From Glossina fuscipes (Eukaryota > Arthropoda > Insecta > Diptera > Glossinidae), in contig NW_023998485.1 of assembly GCF_014805625.2 (NCBI RefSeq), positions 1,051,040-1,115,039 on the forward strand: a stretch of 64,000 nt of DNA, written 5' to 3'. Positions 12,501-25,600 of the stretch are shown here, one piece after another. Within the stretch, counting starts at the first letter, position 1. Each line of letters opens with the position of its first letter. The notes under the pieces were generated by a model. The model worked only from the letters and a program-made list of their open reading frames with translations. It made no database searches and was not told the DNA's origin. Both the position numbers and the translations under genes were made by a program.

Positions 12501-13118
12501 TTTGTGATTATCGAACGCTTAAGGAATGTGTCGGGCAATATTCAGGTAGAAAACGTTAGATGTTCCTAAATAATCCATGCATTGAAGGTTTTGAAAGGAA
12601 CAATCCTTTTTTCAGATCAATTTCTAAAAATATTTGTCGTAAATTCGGCGAAGGACGTTGCAAATATCAGTAATAAAAAGCTGAAGAAAGCACCCTGTTA
12701 TTGTGATCAAAATTGTGAAGACTCAGTGGTAACTATACAAGCCGTGCATGTAAGTGAAATTGAAATAAATGACGTCTAAAGCGTTACTTACTCGTGTACG
12801 TCCAGGTAATGCTTTCCTCTAAGCCTTTGCTAGGAAGTATTGGTGCCCAAGTCTCGATGAAAACATGGCCACGACAGCGTTTAAAGAGAATTATTATCTT
12901 CAACTTTTCTGATTTATTGGGTAAGTGTTGCAAAAGCTGTTTATTTGGCGAAAGATCTTCTTGTATACAACTGTATACATTTTTCTGATGTATTCATTCT
13001 AGTCTACATTGGTGGAACTGCAGGTCTGTTTATGGGTTTTAGTGTTCTGGGTGCTTTGGAAGTTGTATATTTTTTTACTTTACGTCTCCTGTTTCATTTG
13101 TTAGGTTATAAATTGTAA
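9553..13118 (+). CDS. Pickpocket-family DEG/ENaC sodium channel subunit
   Basis: Plasma-membrane, amiloride-type cation channel subunit; in insects these serve mechanosensation, chemosensation or fluid transport. Coding exons: 9553-9725, 9791-9988, 10065-10515, 11145-11263, 11326-11477, 12483-12545, 12616-12749, 12806-12920, 13003-13118. They join in frame to 506 aa, a normal pickpocket length. Features in order: His-Gly gating motif at residues 43-44 in NCSIHGLHF; TM1 at about 59-80 (LFWLILVILSQYF); TSLPSVTICP just after TM1; a Cys-rich extracellular loop with FVHSPYDV, ICLQECRLNLVYKTCKC and CIPHFYPNR; VCDYRTLKECVGQ; APCYCDQNCEDS; and TM2 with GGTAGLFMGFSVLGALEVVYF, which holds the G-F-S selectivity filter. 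Every splice junction uses GT-AG. AATAAA occurs at 13325-13330. Several paralogues exist in flies and I cannot say which this is. Confidence 0.93.
11478..12482 (+). other. Largest intron of the pickpocket gene
   Basis: 1005-base intron between the CIPHFYPNR exon and the GKPKAVCDYRTL exon. AT-rich; no nested gene, repeat or RNA recognised. Confidence 0.6.
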
Positions 13119-13635
13119 ACTTTTGGCTTTAATGAAAGCAACAATTTTTTCTTTTTATTAATGTTTTAGTAAATATATTTAATCTATTTATTTATTTATT
13201 TTTCTCATTTATTAACAGAAGCCTAAAAAGCTTACTAAAACTTGCTTATTACGACTAAAAAAGTTAAAGAACCTAAAAGAATATTATTATATACATATGC
13301 TCAGAACACACATGCTTAACTTATAATAAAAAATATTTTAACAAAATTTCTGAATTCAATAAATATTTTTTTTTTTTTAATAAATATAATCTTTTTTATA
13401 TTTTTTACTTTTGTAAGTAATCATGTAAAAAGATCATTTGCTTTAATTTTGGAATGTCCTAGCAAATGATTTTTTAAAGGCTTTCATTTGTTTATTACAA
13501 AGAAATGCTGCTCAGTGAATAACAATCATAATCATTTTCAATCAATCGGGATAAATTTTAATCTTTGTGTGATTTAAAAAAGAAATATTTGTAAAAAAAC
13601 GTTTACAAATAAGTAAAGTAAAGACCGCGTCATTT
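13119..13635. other. Tail-to-tail spacer with polyadenylation signals
   Basis: About 517 bases separate the stop codons of the convergent channel (+) and ADAMTS-like (-) genes. Plus-strand AATAAA sits at 13325-13330, with another near 13358. A minus-strand AATAAA (TTTATT on plus) lies near 13490. Runs of A/T and TTTA repeats fill the rest. Confidence 0.5.
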
Positions 13636-16600
13636 TTATCCCGCTAAGCCACATGAGTAACAGCAATTCTTCTGATAATAGTCGTAATTACACAATTTCG
13701 CATTCACTGCCCATTGACAATTGGCAAATCCGTCTACACAAGACGTTGAAATGTCATTTTGTAATAAACTCAAATGTGCATCTATAAAAAAATAATTATC
13801 AAAATCACTTTAAGACATTTGCAATATTTTAACAAGCCTGCACTCACCGTCACACGTGTGTGTGTTGCAACTGCGATATATGGGTTCCCGAAGCGAATAG
13901 CGGCATTTCGGCGATTCTTTTAATATATTTTCCTGCTCATCGTATTCCAAACACTTTACTGTACGTTTTTGTGTACCTCCGTCGCAAGTTTTGGTACACT
14001 ATTCAAAAAAGAAAAAAAGGCAATAAATACTTGCTTAATAAAGGAAAGGCATATTAATTAATTTTACTTCCGTCCATTCGGAATAATGCCATCGAGCACC
14101 GCAATATTCAACTTCTTGATGTGAACATTTTTCCAAAGCTTGCGGTTTTAAATCCATGCCGCAATCCTCGTTATCGACAATTAACTGATTTTGTATGCAT
14201 AACACTTGCCTGCTGCGTGTTAGATTGAAACAGTTTCCATTACATGGTGACCACGGGCCTGAAAACCATTCACCCGTTTCACACGTTCTTTCAGTATTGC
14301 ATCCACGCGTAATTTCTGGGGTTGTTCGATAATCACATCGATCTGTATTCGGTTTTGAACGATCGCAAAAGATTGTACGATATTCAACACCAATGCCACA
14401 CTCAGCTGAACAATATTGATTCCAGTCGGACATTAACCAAGATCCGGCTTTCTCACGATTTTGCTTCACTTGAGTGTGTGAGATATTTGAACTAAGTCCA
14501 TGTAAACGATATCGAGCATGGCTGCGGCGACGACTTTTAGGACAATCGCAAGGCTTTTTAACCAACGGTTTCTCTTCCATGCAAGCCGAATTATCAACAT
14601 GAATAACTATGCCAGAAGCTAACTCTTGCACACAGCTGATCTCACGTTCACGATAACCCTCATTCTGATGGCATCGACATTCGCTCCACTCATCAAGACG
14701 CCAAAAAGCTGGGCATGGTTGCGTATTACAGCGTAAAAGGTTCTCATTTATTAGCGGCTTTTGAGAATGCGCGCAACGTCTCTGAGAATAGTACCTTAAA
14801 GGATTCTCCCGTACACACTTAACTATAGGAGTTTGTGTACCGCCACCGCAAGATCTGGTGCAAGTGCTAAAACCCACCACTTTCCAATGAAAAAGTCGCC
14901 GACGTCGTGATGTGGTTAATGAGGACTCTTCCTTTCCAGATTTGAGAAAGCCATCACTTTCCAATGAAATTTCATTTTCTTCTGATTCGGAAGTAATCGG
15001 TAATAAATATTCATATTTTATGCCCGGATTGGTGGATTTACTAAAAATCTATAAAGTACAAAAAAATTAAAATTGACATTTAGCACACTTACCGGTTTTC
15101 ACACTCACCATCAATTCTAATGATTCTCTTATAGGGCCCGTGCAAGTTATCCACTCCGTTACACCCTCAGTATGTTGCAAGCCATCTATACGATGGTAGT
15201 CAAATGCAGCACCCACTGCTTCATACGAACCGCTATTGGAAGGATTGCCATCCCCATTGAATACGTATTTTTGATCTTCCGTAGTTTCCGTACGCAGCAC
15301 TATGGAGAAACGTTAAGATTTTAATAAAAAATGGATGAATCAATTTTTCAAGATAGAATATACGAACCCAAAAGGTTTATGCTATTCTTCAATTCTGTTA
15401 TTGAAATATTCGAAGCTCCAGCTGGTACCGTAGTAACATGAACATAAGCTTCATCTGGTAGAGGATTTCGAGTGAATATACCGGTAATAGGGCGACATAA
15501 CAGGCCTCCACAACCAACCGCACCACTATTGACGGATAATCCACTTATAATACCGCTAGTGTGTATGGCCTAACATGTGTGGAAATAAAAACTACGTTTA
15601 TTTATTTATAATATTGTTTTCTTCTTAGCGTCATGTAAACCCTCATTCGGCCCTAAGTTCTTGTTCATTTGCTTAAATTAACCTTCAACGAGGCTTCTCT
15701 CGACTACATTGTTTATTTATAGTACCAGTCGGATTAACAGCTCTAATCTCGCCGTCCCTATCACCATGTCGTAATCGTCTCTTGTTACCACCATTTACTT
15801 TACTTACCCTAAAGATATCTATAATCTATTAATCCTGATGATTTTTATTCATTGCTATTATGGATGCCTTATATGAGTGAAACTAACAAAATACTAGCGT
15901 CTGCTGCAATTAATGCTCTTTCCATCATAATAACGAATAAAGTGTATGTTTATAAAGGGCTTTTTTCACTTACCAGCAATGACAAGAAAATCTTATTAAA
16001 CATTTTTATTTATGTTTTCATCGGAACAGAAATGTTCTTTCATTAGCATTTTTCTTGATGTGAAGTTTTGTTTTATGTCGCTCTTTATTTAAATGTTGTT
16101 TTCGATAGTAGTTCAAATTTTTTAAAACATTTGTTTGAAAATGTAACATTGATCAATATGTCAAATGTTCTTTTTTTCATTATGTTTCGCGTTTAATGTA
16201 ATCCACTGAACATATTTTTACCATTCATTGCCATAGGCAGTGTTAATTTATTGCATTAATAATGGAGTTTTTAATTGGACAAGTGTAGCAATTCCAAAAA
16301 AAAACCGATTAAAGCTCAATTCAATATTTTCACACAACGATCCTTTAATATAGTCAATCATACAAGTACTTTAATATGGGTTGCTATTATTTACTGTTAC
16401 TATTTAAAGCTTGGAAAACATTTTTTTTTTAAATTTTTAAACAAATGTACAGAACTGCTGCAATAAAAGTAAAAATACCTGATAAATTCTCAGCGGAGAT
16501 ATTAATTAGCAAACATTTCTCTTGCTATTCGCTCTCTCAAGACGTTTCTAATACTAACTTACTTACTGGATTAACGCGTGAAGTATAGCTGCTTAATAAC

Positions 16601-19600
16601 TGCCAGCAAAAATGTTAGCAGAGAGAAGGGTAAAGGAGGAAATAAAACGAACTTAGTATTTAAGATGGATACACCCTTCAAAAGAAGAAAAAGAAGGAAA
16701 TATCAAGTAGGATATGATAGTATGAGAAAGCTGTGAACAATTCTCGAGAGTGCAGCAGCATTACAAAACATGAAAGTGATGCTGTAATTTCGCTTACGCT
16801 GCACGAATTGCTACTCTGCTCTCAAGTTCGTAGTTGCTTCTACCGCTCCTCAAATTTAGTCTAAATTGTAAGCTATTGATGCAATGCCGCACATAAAAAG
16901 TATGCCACGGCATATTTGTAACACTCTGTTTAGACTGTGATCTCTGAGATGTCTGTGAAGAAGACAGTAAGTCCGTTTTGAATATCACCTTTTTTCCAAC
17001 TTCGAATAAGCCGTCATCGATACAGACTTTTTATGATCTTCCTTCCTTCTTCAATTTTGTAAGCGATGAGTTGCAGCAAATTAAGTTTCCACTTGATGTG
17101 TATCCTATCAAATTACTTTCTTATTTATGGAGTATTAATGAATAAAGCTTTCACTCCAGGGTTTCTTAAAAATTTCGAATAGTTTTCACTGGAGACACTG
17201 TTTTTTAATAGGCAAAATTTGATATCACTGCTGTAAGCTATCCCTAAATCAAATTTTTTACAATGATCCAACACTTCCCAAAATCGGTGATGAATGCAGC
17301 TTTCATAATTGTTTTAGATGTAAGTGTATTATGAAAGTCAGTGATCGCGCGCATGAGATACGTTACTCTTTGAATATAATTTTCTACATGATGATCTTTT
17401 TTATGGACCTTTTTCGTAAGACAACGCCTCTTACTTTGAAATTTGTTTTTTTTAAACACATATCTCCTCTGAGGAGCTTTCAAATGTTTTCATATGCATA
17501 AAGAAAAACCATCTCCTTTAGATAAATCTCTAGAAACACAAAACAAATAAAGCATTTCAACTTTACTCTTTACCTTGTCTGATATAACGAAGTAAATGCG
17601 GCTAAAAGAAAAAGAAGAAATTACACAATGCTTATGACTTAGTTGCCAAAGATGAAATGCTTTTACGATAAACCTTTGGCAACACAACACTACTTTAACC
17701 TTTTCTAAGTTCATGTGCAATAAAACAAACCAAGTAAGCTGACCATTCACACGCTGGCAAAGCGAAGAAAAATTTAAAACTCACATGTTTAGTTTAATTT
17801 CTTCTGCTTTTTACTTCTCCGTTGAACAAGATCCGATTAAACTTTCATCTGTTACTCATAACGGCCTTCTAAACATATTACATTATCTTATAGTTACAAG
17901 ATCACTGACGTTTAACATAACAGATAAGATGACATTGTATCAAAAAACCGACGAAAGAGAACGATCATGGCTTACAAATAACGTAATCAGCAATAACATT
18001 TCATATATACACATATTATAAAAACCAACAACTTATCCTAAAACAAAGTATTAGGTAGACCACAAACAAATAGGTGATAATAGCTGACAATTTACTTCTA
18101 ATAAATATATAAATTATACACCAAGTCACCAATTTGAAGCACTCAGCGGCACACAACTGCTTCGCGCCTATCTAAACGTCAAAACGTAATATTTACATTC
18201 ATACGCTATTTATACGTTGGCACCCAAGCAATACGTGCAGTCTATATGTAGTGAGAAAAACAGAATATGCGGTACTAGTTAGCCGCCATGTCAAGTAATC
18301 ACATAGGTATACCTGCCTCTTGATATGTGAGTAAATTTTATATTAGTGTGGGGAAAAAGAAATCCATTATTTTTTCGGTAGATGGCTGCACTGATAGATT
18401 TCTCGTAAAGTATCGATCAAACAATTTCAGATTTATGCTCCTTGGAAAGGTGACATTTTGCTGTTTTTTATTTGGTGCATTCAGTTGTGAGTTAGAGCAA
18501 CAAGAGAAAATTCGGTACATTTTATAGTTTTTCTTTGACAAAGGCGAAAATGCAAGTCAGGCGGCTAAAATTGTGAATGGTGTTTATGGTTCCGATACTG
18601 TAACAGCCAATTATGTGCAATTTGGGTTGCGGAGATTCCGTTCAGGAATTTTTGATGTTAAAGATGCACCTCGCACAGGTAGGCCGGTCGTCGAAAATGT
18701 CGATAAAATCGGAGAAATGATCGAAGTTGACCGGCATGTTAACAGTCGTAACATCGCCCAGGAGCTAAAAATCGACCATAAAACAGCTTTAAACCATTTA
18801 CACAAAGCTGGATTCAAAAAGAAGCTCGATGTTTGGGTGCCAATTAACAGAAAAAAACATGATGGATCGAATTTCCATCTGCGAAGCTTTGGCCAAACGG
18901 AATGAGATAGACCCATTTCTTAAACGGATGGTGACTGGAGATGAGAAATCGATCACATACGATAACCCTGTGCGAAAACGATCGTGGTCAAAGAGCGGTG
19001 AAGCACCTCAAACGGCCAGGAAGGTTTTGCTATGCATTTGGTGGGATTGGAAGGGGATTATTTATTATGAGTTGCTTCCATATGGCCAAACGCTAAATTC
19101 TGATCTCTACTGTCAACAACTGGACCGTTTGAAGATAGCGATTGACCAGAAACGGCCAGAATTGGCCAACAGGAGAGGTGTCGTGTTCCACCAGGACAAC
19201 GCTAGGCCACACACATCTACAGTGACTCGCCAGAAACTTCGGGAGCTTGGTTGGGAAGTTTCAATGCATCCGCCATACAGTACGGACTTGGCACCAAGCG
19301 ATTATCATCTTTTTCTTGCATTGCAAAATTTCTTTAATGATAAAAAATTGGAATCTAGGGAGGATTGTGAAAATCGACTACTAGAGTTTTTTGCAAATAG
19401 AGACCAGGACTTCTATGAGAGAGGTATTTTGAAGTTACCTTTAAAATGGCAACAAATCATACAACAAAACGGTGCATATTTGACCCAAATCGGACAATCC
19501 GAAGCATGTTAAATAAAGTCCTGAAATTCATATAAAAATAATGGATTTCTTTTTCCCCAAACTAGTATTAATCTATGCACGCGCTTTTTTATGAGGTCAT

Positions 19601-22600
19601 AACAAGAATTCTTATATCTGCTCGTTTGCACAACAGCCTTTCCTAAATTGAGTTAATTCAAAGGTAAATGGGATATCTTGTTACCTTGGGATATAATGAG
19701 TGCTTTATTTATATCCTGATTGCCTCATAGTTATTTGAATCTTGGTCACTTGGCACATTAATATCGCTCTATAGCATTACTCGAAGTATATCACTGCCTA
19801 AAATTCATATTGATTCACTGATAAATCCTTTCGGTAAGCACTTAATTGTTTATTAAAGCACTTGTTAAGGGGCTTGCTGAGGGCATAAATGAGGCATTTC
19901 GCTATAAAGTAAATACGGCAGTATTTCCAAACTCCGAAACTCAACATTTAAATCTTCCTCAGAAATAAAAGCGAATGTAGCTATGAAGACTTGTGAATAT
20001 TATCATAATTTTTCATAGAAATTTCTAGAATTTCATCCTCAGATAACATGAAAGCGAGTAAGAAATTTATATTCATTTTGATATGAATCTCTGAAATCCA
20101 TTATCTCAAAAACTACATACACAAAAACTACTATGATTGGTTATGTTTGGACAGTGTTAGAAGATGTTTTTGCATATATCTTAAATATTCCAAATTGATC
20201 ATATCTCGACTACAAGTTAATTTTTTTTCGTGTAGTGATATTAACTTGTGTTAAATTTTCTCATTTTTAAACTTAACAAGAAAAACATGTAAAATTTCTA
20301 ACAACAAACTACAAGAAAATTAAAAGATGAGCAAATACTTTAATTTCGGAATACTAGGCCGATGAAGCGAGAGTCTATTTCCTTTTTGTGTGGTCTGATG
20401 GGAAAGAAGGCAAAAGTCTTGAAAAACAACTAAACGCTTTGTAGGGAATGCCGACCACAAAATACCCTGCACCAAATATTTGTTTATGTCATAAGATATC
20501 AAAAATTATATCTTGCGTCTATGTAAAAGCAAATTTTTCATTTGAGTCATTATATGGAGAGAGGCACGAAATTGGCGTAGTCATAAAATAGTACAATTCC
20601 TAACTCTCAGCCAAACAAAATTCTACTCACTTTTCATTGAAGCAATTACTTATTCACTAGTACGGTAGTACTTTATATATATTTATTTATTTATTTATTT
20701 ATTTATTTATATATAAGTATTCAAAAAAAAAAATAAAGCCCTTCAAGAGCCAATTTAACGTATTGAAACATATATATAGTTAACACCCAGTACAATTCAC
20801 ACTGAGTCATTAAAGTTTAAACTTAACACTAGATATATAAAAATAATAATAATCCAAACTTCAACACTAGAGAGTAAAAATCCAATAAGCACAAAGGCTG
20901 CAAATAGAGTGCATATTTCTTCCATTAAACGATAATTCCATATATCCAACACATAAACTAACTCTATAAAAAAAAATAATAATAATGATTTATCGCTGAC
21001 ATTCTACAGTTAAAAATTAATAGAGTGACTACATAGCCCGCAGTAAGCAATTTGGCTCCACAGCCATAGAAAATATGTTCGAAATAATATTAAAATATTC
21101 AGCACAAAATCCCCTAGTGGTAGGATATCTTCTTTCTCCTATTCTAACAATCCAATATATTCGGGATATAAAGCCCCCGTTAATGTAAGTGAATAACATA
21201 TTTTCGATTATACCACAAATAGCTTAACCCGGAGGAAAAATGCGTAGGTCAGGTGGTAAACAGTTGCAGCAACGTGCTACACGGCCAAAAAAAATGTCTC
21301 AAAACAGGTACATCTAATCAAAGGTACAGAAACCTGCGGATTCCTAGTAGAGCTCATAAAAACAAATTCAGGGCATGGATTTAGAGGCACGCCACCTTTA
21401 ACTACCGGTAAAAATTCACAGAACTACGCCATAATGAGAATGTTCCAAAAGTACATTCCAAGAATTGCTTAACATCTTCAAAACCATGCTCCCTAGCACG
21501 TAAACCTTGCACATATCGTACTATACCACGTAGCTTAGAATACCACTCTGCCCAATGTCCTTAATATAAACGAACAAATTTTGGATGTTTTGATAAATAA
21601 TTTTTAACAAACCGGTACTGCCTAAATAAATAATCAAAATTTGATAATAATTTTTTATGCGTTTGTAGATTTTAAGATTTTTTTAGGCTGTATGTTGATT
21701 TACCCGAAGGACATCTGGATGTCCCAACTCTACGCACGAACTTAATATACCTTGTCCCACAAGTTGTGTAGGGTATAATAAAGGCTTATGATAACCATAA
21801 AAGCATTTTGCAAATTATTTGAACCGAGCTTAAAAGGAATTGTTGGATAACACGACGGATTTCGAGTGCGAATTTTTTTACTGAGTTGATATTTTAGTCC
21901 TTGACAGCTTATAATTTATAAGTAAACAACTAAGAAAATTACAGTATAGTAAAAGGAGTGCTATAGATATTCTACACCCGCATATTTTCACAAAAGCCCG
22001 CATATTCGAAGATGCGCAACATATCATGTGACGTCATCCATATTTAGCATATTTAATTTACTGCCTAAAAATTGTATTATTTTTCAGAGTTCGTCGTAGA
22101 AAACTAGGAACTGGAGTTTCTCTTCATATAAGGGCTTGCTTTTCATGATAACCTCTATAAATGTCAGGATCTAAAAAATAGATCTATGTGATTCAAAGTC
22201 CCTACCGTTTATTTTGTTTCGTAAATTGATACTGTGGACCAATTTTCGTCTCTAAAATATTAGAAATCAAACCTTTTTTGGAAGGCTTACTATTCTTGAG
22301 AAATCTTATATAGAGTGGCGTCCAACAAATAAACCCATGTGACTGAATTTTGGTCCACTTAATTTTTATGTAATATTATGAACAAATTTTTATCACAAAA
22401 CAATAACAATTACGTCTTCTCGGCTTATAAGGGTTTACATTTTGTGAAAATCGTTATATGCTGTGATATACAAAAAATAGGCCTACGTAGTCCAAATTAG
22501 GTAAGGTTGATTTTGTTGTCAAATTACTGTTACGAACCAATTTTCTGCTTTAAATTTTCAATATTGAAAATTAAATCATTTTACTACATAAAGATTCGGT

Positions 22601-25600
22601 TTTCGTAAGAGTGGGTTCAAAAATTATTCTTGGCGAACAAAATTTTTCATACCAATTTGGAATGTCGAAATACTATTTCTCAGCAACTTTGGTCGAGAAA
22701 TTTGAAAATATTCAATAGCGTTCGTCCTAGAATCAAACTATGCTGGTGTACCAAATTTTATCAAAATATCTCTAAACTTGCTCCCTATAAGTTCAACACA
22801 AATTTAGATGGGCTAACATCAGACGGACAGACGAGAAGACGCACAGGGCACGCAGGCTTACAAAACTTAATACCCTCTGTGGCACAAGTGGTGTAGCGTG
22901 TAAACAGACAGGAATAATCAAGGGCTACTTTTTTGCCTTACTTGATCGATTTTATCATCAACATGCCCATGCTTTGCTCATGGGAGACAGGCCACAATTC
23001 AATGAGCGATTCCGCACATAAAATATCGTTTAAGACATTTTGAGTAAGGTTTTAATCAAGTTGGATGAATTATTATTCAGTGCGACCCGGTACAATTTTA
23101 TTAGGGCACTTTAAGAGAAAAAAGAAATTGTAGCGACATTTGTTACGCGCATTTTTATCCTTAATCTTGCTACTCTAACCTTAATCTTGAATTACTTTTG
23201 CCTTTTCAAAAACTATATAGCCTGTACATAATATTTTATATTTATATAAAGCTGTATAAAGGAAATACAAATTGTTCCTAGTATACTCCTAAGCGACTCC
23301 TTGTGATATGATACATTATATAAAATTTATTAAGATTCGGACTAAAATTATAAACTACGGTTACTACATGCGCTCAATGTCTACGTCATATTAAGCTTTA
23401 AATGCTTTCTTCAAAATAATTCATAAGTTATTGCGAACATGTGAAATTTTTAATAGTTACGCGTGGAAGCCATCCATTTATGCGTAGTTGGTAAGTTCAG
23501 AGCAAAGAACACTTTTCGGGGTAGAGAAATTAACTAAAAACCTTTCTCAAAGACTACGATATAGATGTCATTCTTAACTCATAGAGAATATACTGTCCTG
23601 TCGAATACAAATTTTACGTTTGTATCTTTGGCATTGAAAGGTATGCTAAATTAGATTTCTTAATTAAATTTCTCTGATTGCTTGAAGCTTGTTTTGAAAT
23701 AAGCTCTTGCTCTCGCTTGTTTCCCAAACCATTGTCTACATAAAAATGAATACGTTTTTTCTATTTTTTATTTTGTTTTTATTATAGTTTTTAATATGTT
23801 TTCAATTTAAAACCATTTTCGTATTTATAACGTTATATGGCATACAAATTAGGTTAATTATTGCGCATGTTGTGTGCTTTTTTGTATATCCCTGGGTATT
23901 TGTTTGTGTGTCTGTGTTTGTGTTGGTGCAATGCTTTTAACATCTCGATTGCAATATTAATAACTTGTGCCAACTGATTACAAAGATTTTCCTTTTTTTT
24001 GTGCGCTCTAAAGCAATTTTTTCGTTGCACACATAAACGTGCATGAGTTAGCTGCAGAGAAAAAAGAACATTTTGTTATAATTATTGTTATTAGTGCGAT
24101 TTTGTTTAAATGCATTTGAAATAACGTAATTAAATCATTTTACGCATATAAGAATTGAAGCCATTTATGGTACGAATATTAAAAAGTTAAAAGTTATGTA
24201 AAATTATTATGAGAACAAAAAAGAGGTTGAAATTCAATAGCATTAATTATTATTTAATAATACATTAACTGTTTGCAACCATATGAAGTAAAACTCTTAT
24301 TTATTGCATTATTAATTCTTATACATAGTGTTTTATCAGATAATAAAAGTTTAATGGAAATTGTAGGCGTTTCTTGGCGATATCTCAATTAATACAAGAT
24401 CGCGTTTTCAGTGGCTCAAAATGATTGAATACCAACCCTATTTAAGTAGGCGTGTTAATAATCTGAGACAGATTACACAATTTATGTAACCGGAAGCAAA
24501 TTTGAATTTAACATTTTTTGCAATCCGCAAGCTACTGGAAATATATTTTCGTGTTGTCACAATTTTCGATCTCTTGTTATTTGATCAATTTGATCAACAG
24601 CTCGACAGAAAGAAAGACGGACTCCTAAATAGATACAATTGAATTAACAGAGAAAAATAACAAATACTTCTACAGATCATAAAACTCAAAATTCAATTTG
24701 GTATTGTGGTTGGAGGAAACAAGTCATATTAAGAAATAAATATAATAATTGATTATTGACCAAGTCTGGACAGAGAGTTATTCCATTATCAAGAATGACA
24801 TTCATTGTATTGATGTAAGCATTTTGGTGTCAAATTACATCGCAATTGTATGCCTGAATATTAATAATGCAAAGAATAATGCCTGAATCCATATATATGC
24901 CTACGCGCTCCTCAGAAAATGAAAGCGCGTCCATCGACTTAATTGGGCATATAACTCATCTCATGTGACTTATTCAGCGTAGGGCAGTAGATACTCGTAA
25001 ACCTCTTCTAAGTCGTAAGTAATGTAAGCAAATAATAACGTAATTTATTTCGAATTTTTAAAAATCGAATATTATGCCTTACAAACATTAATGAAAGAAA
25101 AAATGGTATCGCCTCTGATAACAAGCAAGAAATTTATATTATTTGCTTTAAAAAAATCGAAAGAAATGAACTTTTGTTGTGCTATTTTATTATACTTTGG
25201 TATTAATACGATATGGCTAATTTTCCCCATTTTTCTACAGTTACCGTGGAATCACCCGAATTGTCATCGTTTTGTCTGTTGTAGTTTATGAGTAACGAAC
25301 AATAACCTCCAACGCTTTTGCGAAATTTTGGCAACTAGTGAAACGTTCACCATAAGCACATAGACAAACATACAAAGCTACATTGATTTCGAATTTGATA
25401 CTAACGAAGTATGCATATACCTTATACAGTTTCTGAAGCTTTCTTCTGAGTATTCCTGAGGTTTCTAGGAAGTGAATATACGTCTAGCCACCGAGTGGCG
25501 CCCATCAAAAATAAACCGATTTTGATTGACGGAAAGACTGCCAATACTGCATGTGGTGTAACTTTAGACGATTTGCCAAAAATTGTTTTAGTCTCACAAG

